A stretch of DNA of 6,249 nucleotides from Gammaproteobacteria bacterium (GTDB lineage Bacteria > Pseudomonadota > Gammaproteobacteria > Xanthomonadales > Xanthomonadaceae). Below the pieces are notes generated by a model, which ran no database searches, was not told the DNA's origin, and saw nothing but the letters and a program-made list of their open reading frames with translations. The stretch spans positions 1-6,249 of the forward strand of contig JAPLSI010000239.1 in assembly GCA_026398715.1 (NCBI GenBank). The letters are read 5' to 3'. The position numbers and the translations under genes were made by a program. This document shows positions 6,036 to 6,249 of the stretch, piece by piece; position 1 is the first letter of the stretch, and each line of letters starts with the position of its first letter.

Positions 6036-6249
6036 ATGAGCAACAAGATGATGCTGGTCCTGGCCTTGCTGGTCGCCTGCGCTCCGGTTGCATCGGCGCA
6101 GGGGATCACTGGCGTGCCGTTCATCGCCGCGCAGGGTGAGGCGCGTGTAGAGCTGGTTCCAGATGTTTTTCCGCTGAAGGTCACCTTGACCGAAACCAGC
6201 ATGGATGCCGCGGCGAGCCAGAAGAAGATCGAAGCACTGGCGTCAGGCA
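6036..6249 (+). CDS. SIMPL/DUF541 (YggE-like) envelope protein, 3' partial
   Basis: Seventy-one codons are visible before the window ends. An N-terminal signal sequence (MSNK, then a Met/Leu/Val/Ala core) is followed by Ala-Ser-Ala before Gln22. After it comes the start of a SIMPL domain: a strand ending in QGEARVELVPD, then FPLKVTLTETS, then the beginning of a helix (AAASQKKIEAL). This matches the family pattern in which a Gly-Glu strand and a Pro-Asp turn open the domain. Characterised relatives include Escherichia coli YggE, a periplasmic protein linked to oxidative stress. The biochemical role of the family is poorly defined, and no specific function can be given here. The signal also contains Leu-Val-Ala-Cys (12-15), which fits a lipobox, so it could instead be a lipoprotein. 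It begins 37 bases after trpE. Confidence 0.8.
   Translation, partial: MSNKMMLVLALLVACAPVASAQGITGVPFIAAQGEARVELVPDVFPLKVTLTETSMDAAASQKKIEALASG

Noticed and set aside
4550..6202. Minus-strand open frame of 550 codons opposite trpE and the SIMPL gene
   Set aside because: Same shadow effect; it spans a gene boundary on the other strand and shows no recognisable domain.

Overview
The window is about 65% GC and reads like a chromosomal segment of a gammaproteobacterium in the Xanthomonadales/Lysobacterales (Lysobacter, Luteimonas or Dokdonella-like). The basis is the look of the TrpE sequence, its GTG start, the codon choice and the dense same-strand packing. The genus cannot be fixed from the sequence alone. 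Every supported gene lies on the + strand.

Layout. (1) Bases 1-325 are the 3' end of a gene whose start lies outside the window. Its C-terminus is eleven tandem copies of a nine-residue peptide (consensus DSFRQALAS), encoded by a 27-bp DNA repeat arranged in alternating 54-bp pairs. A textbook intrinsic terminator follows at 391-420. (2) Bases 478-3426 encode a 982-residue exported protein. It has a signal peptide, an HEXXH gluzincin-type metallopeptidase domain, a TolB/PD40-like beta-propeller and a C-terminal outer-membrane beta-barrel resembling the Omp85/D15 class. (3) Sixteen bases later, 3443-4459 encodes a PrsW-family intramembrane protease with an extra cytosolic domain of about 128 residues. 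(4) Bases 4523-5998 encode TrpE, anthranilate synthase component I, with the Trp feedback motif and the PIAGT active-site signature that separates it from PabB. (5) From 6036 to the window edge runs the start of a SIMPL/DUF541 (YggE-like) envelope protein.

How they fit together. The terminator separates the repeat gene from the rest. The metallopeptidase-barrel gene and prsW are probably co-transcribed, pairing an outer-membrane protease with an inner-membrane one. trpE probably has its own promoter in the 63-bp gap (TATACT at 4488-4493) and is followed closely by the SIMPL gene, not by trpG. The least ordinary items are the repeat-tailed protein and the protease-propeller-barrel fusion. TrpE is ordinary metabolism. 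I see no CRISPR array, tRNA, rRNA, insertion sequence or attachment site. No gene-free stretch exceeds 300 bases.
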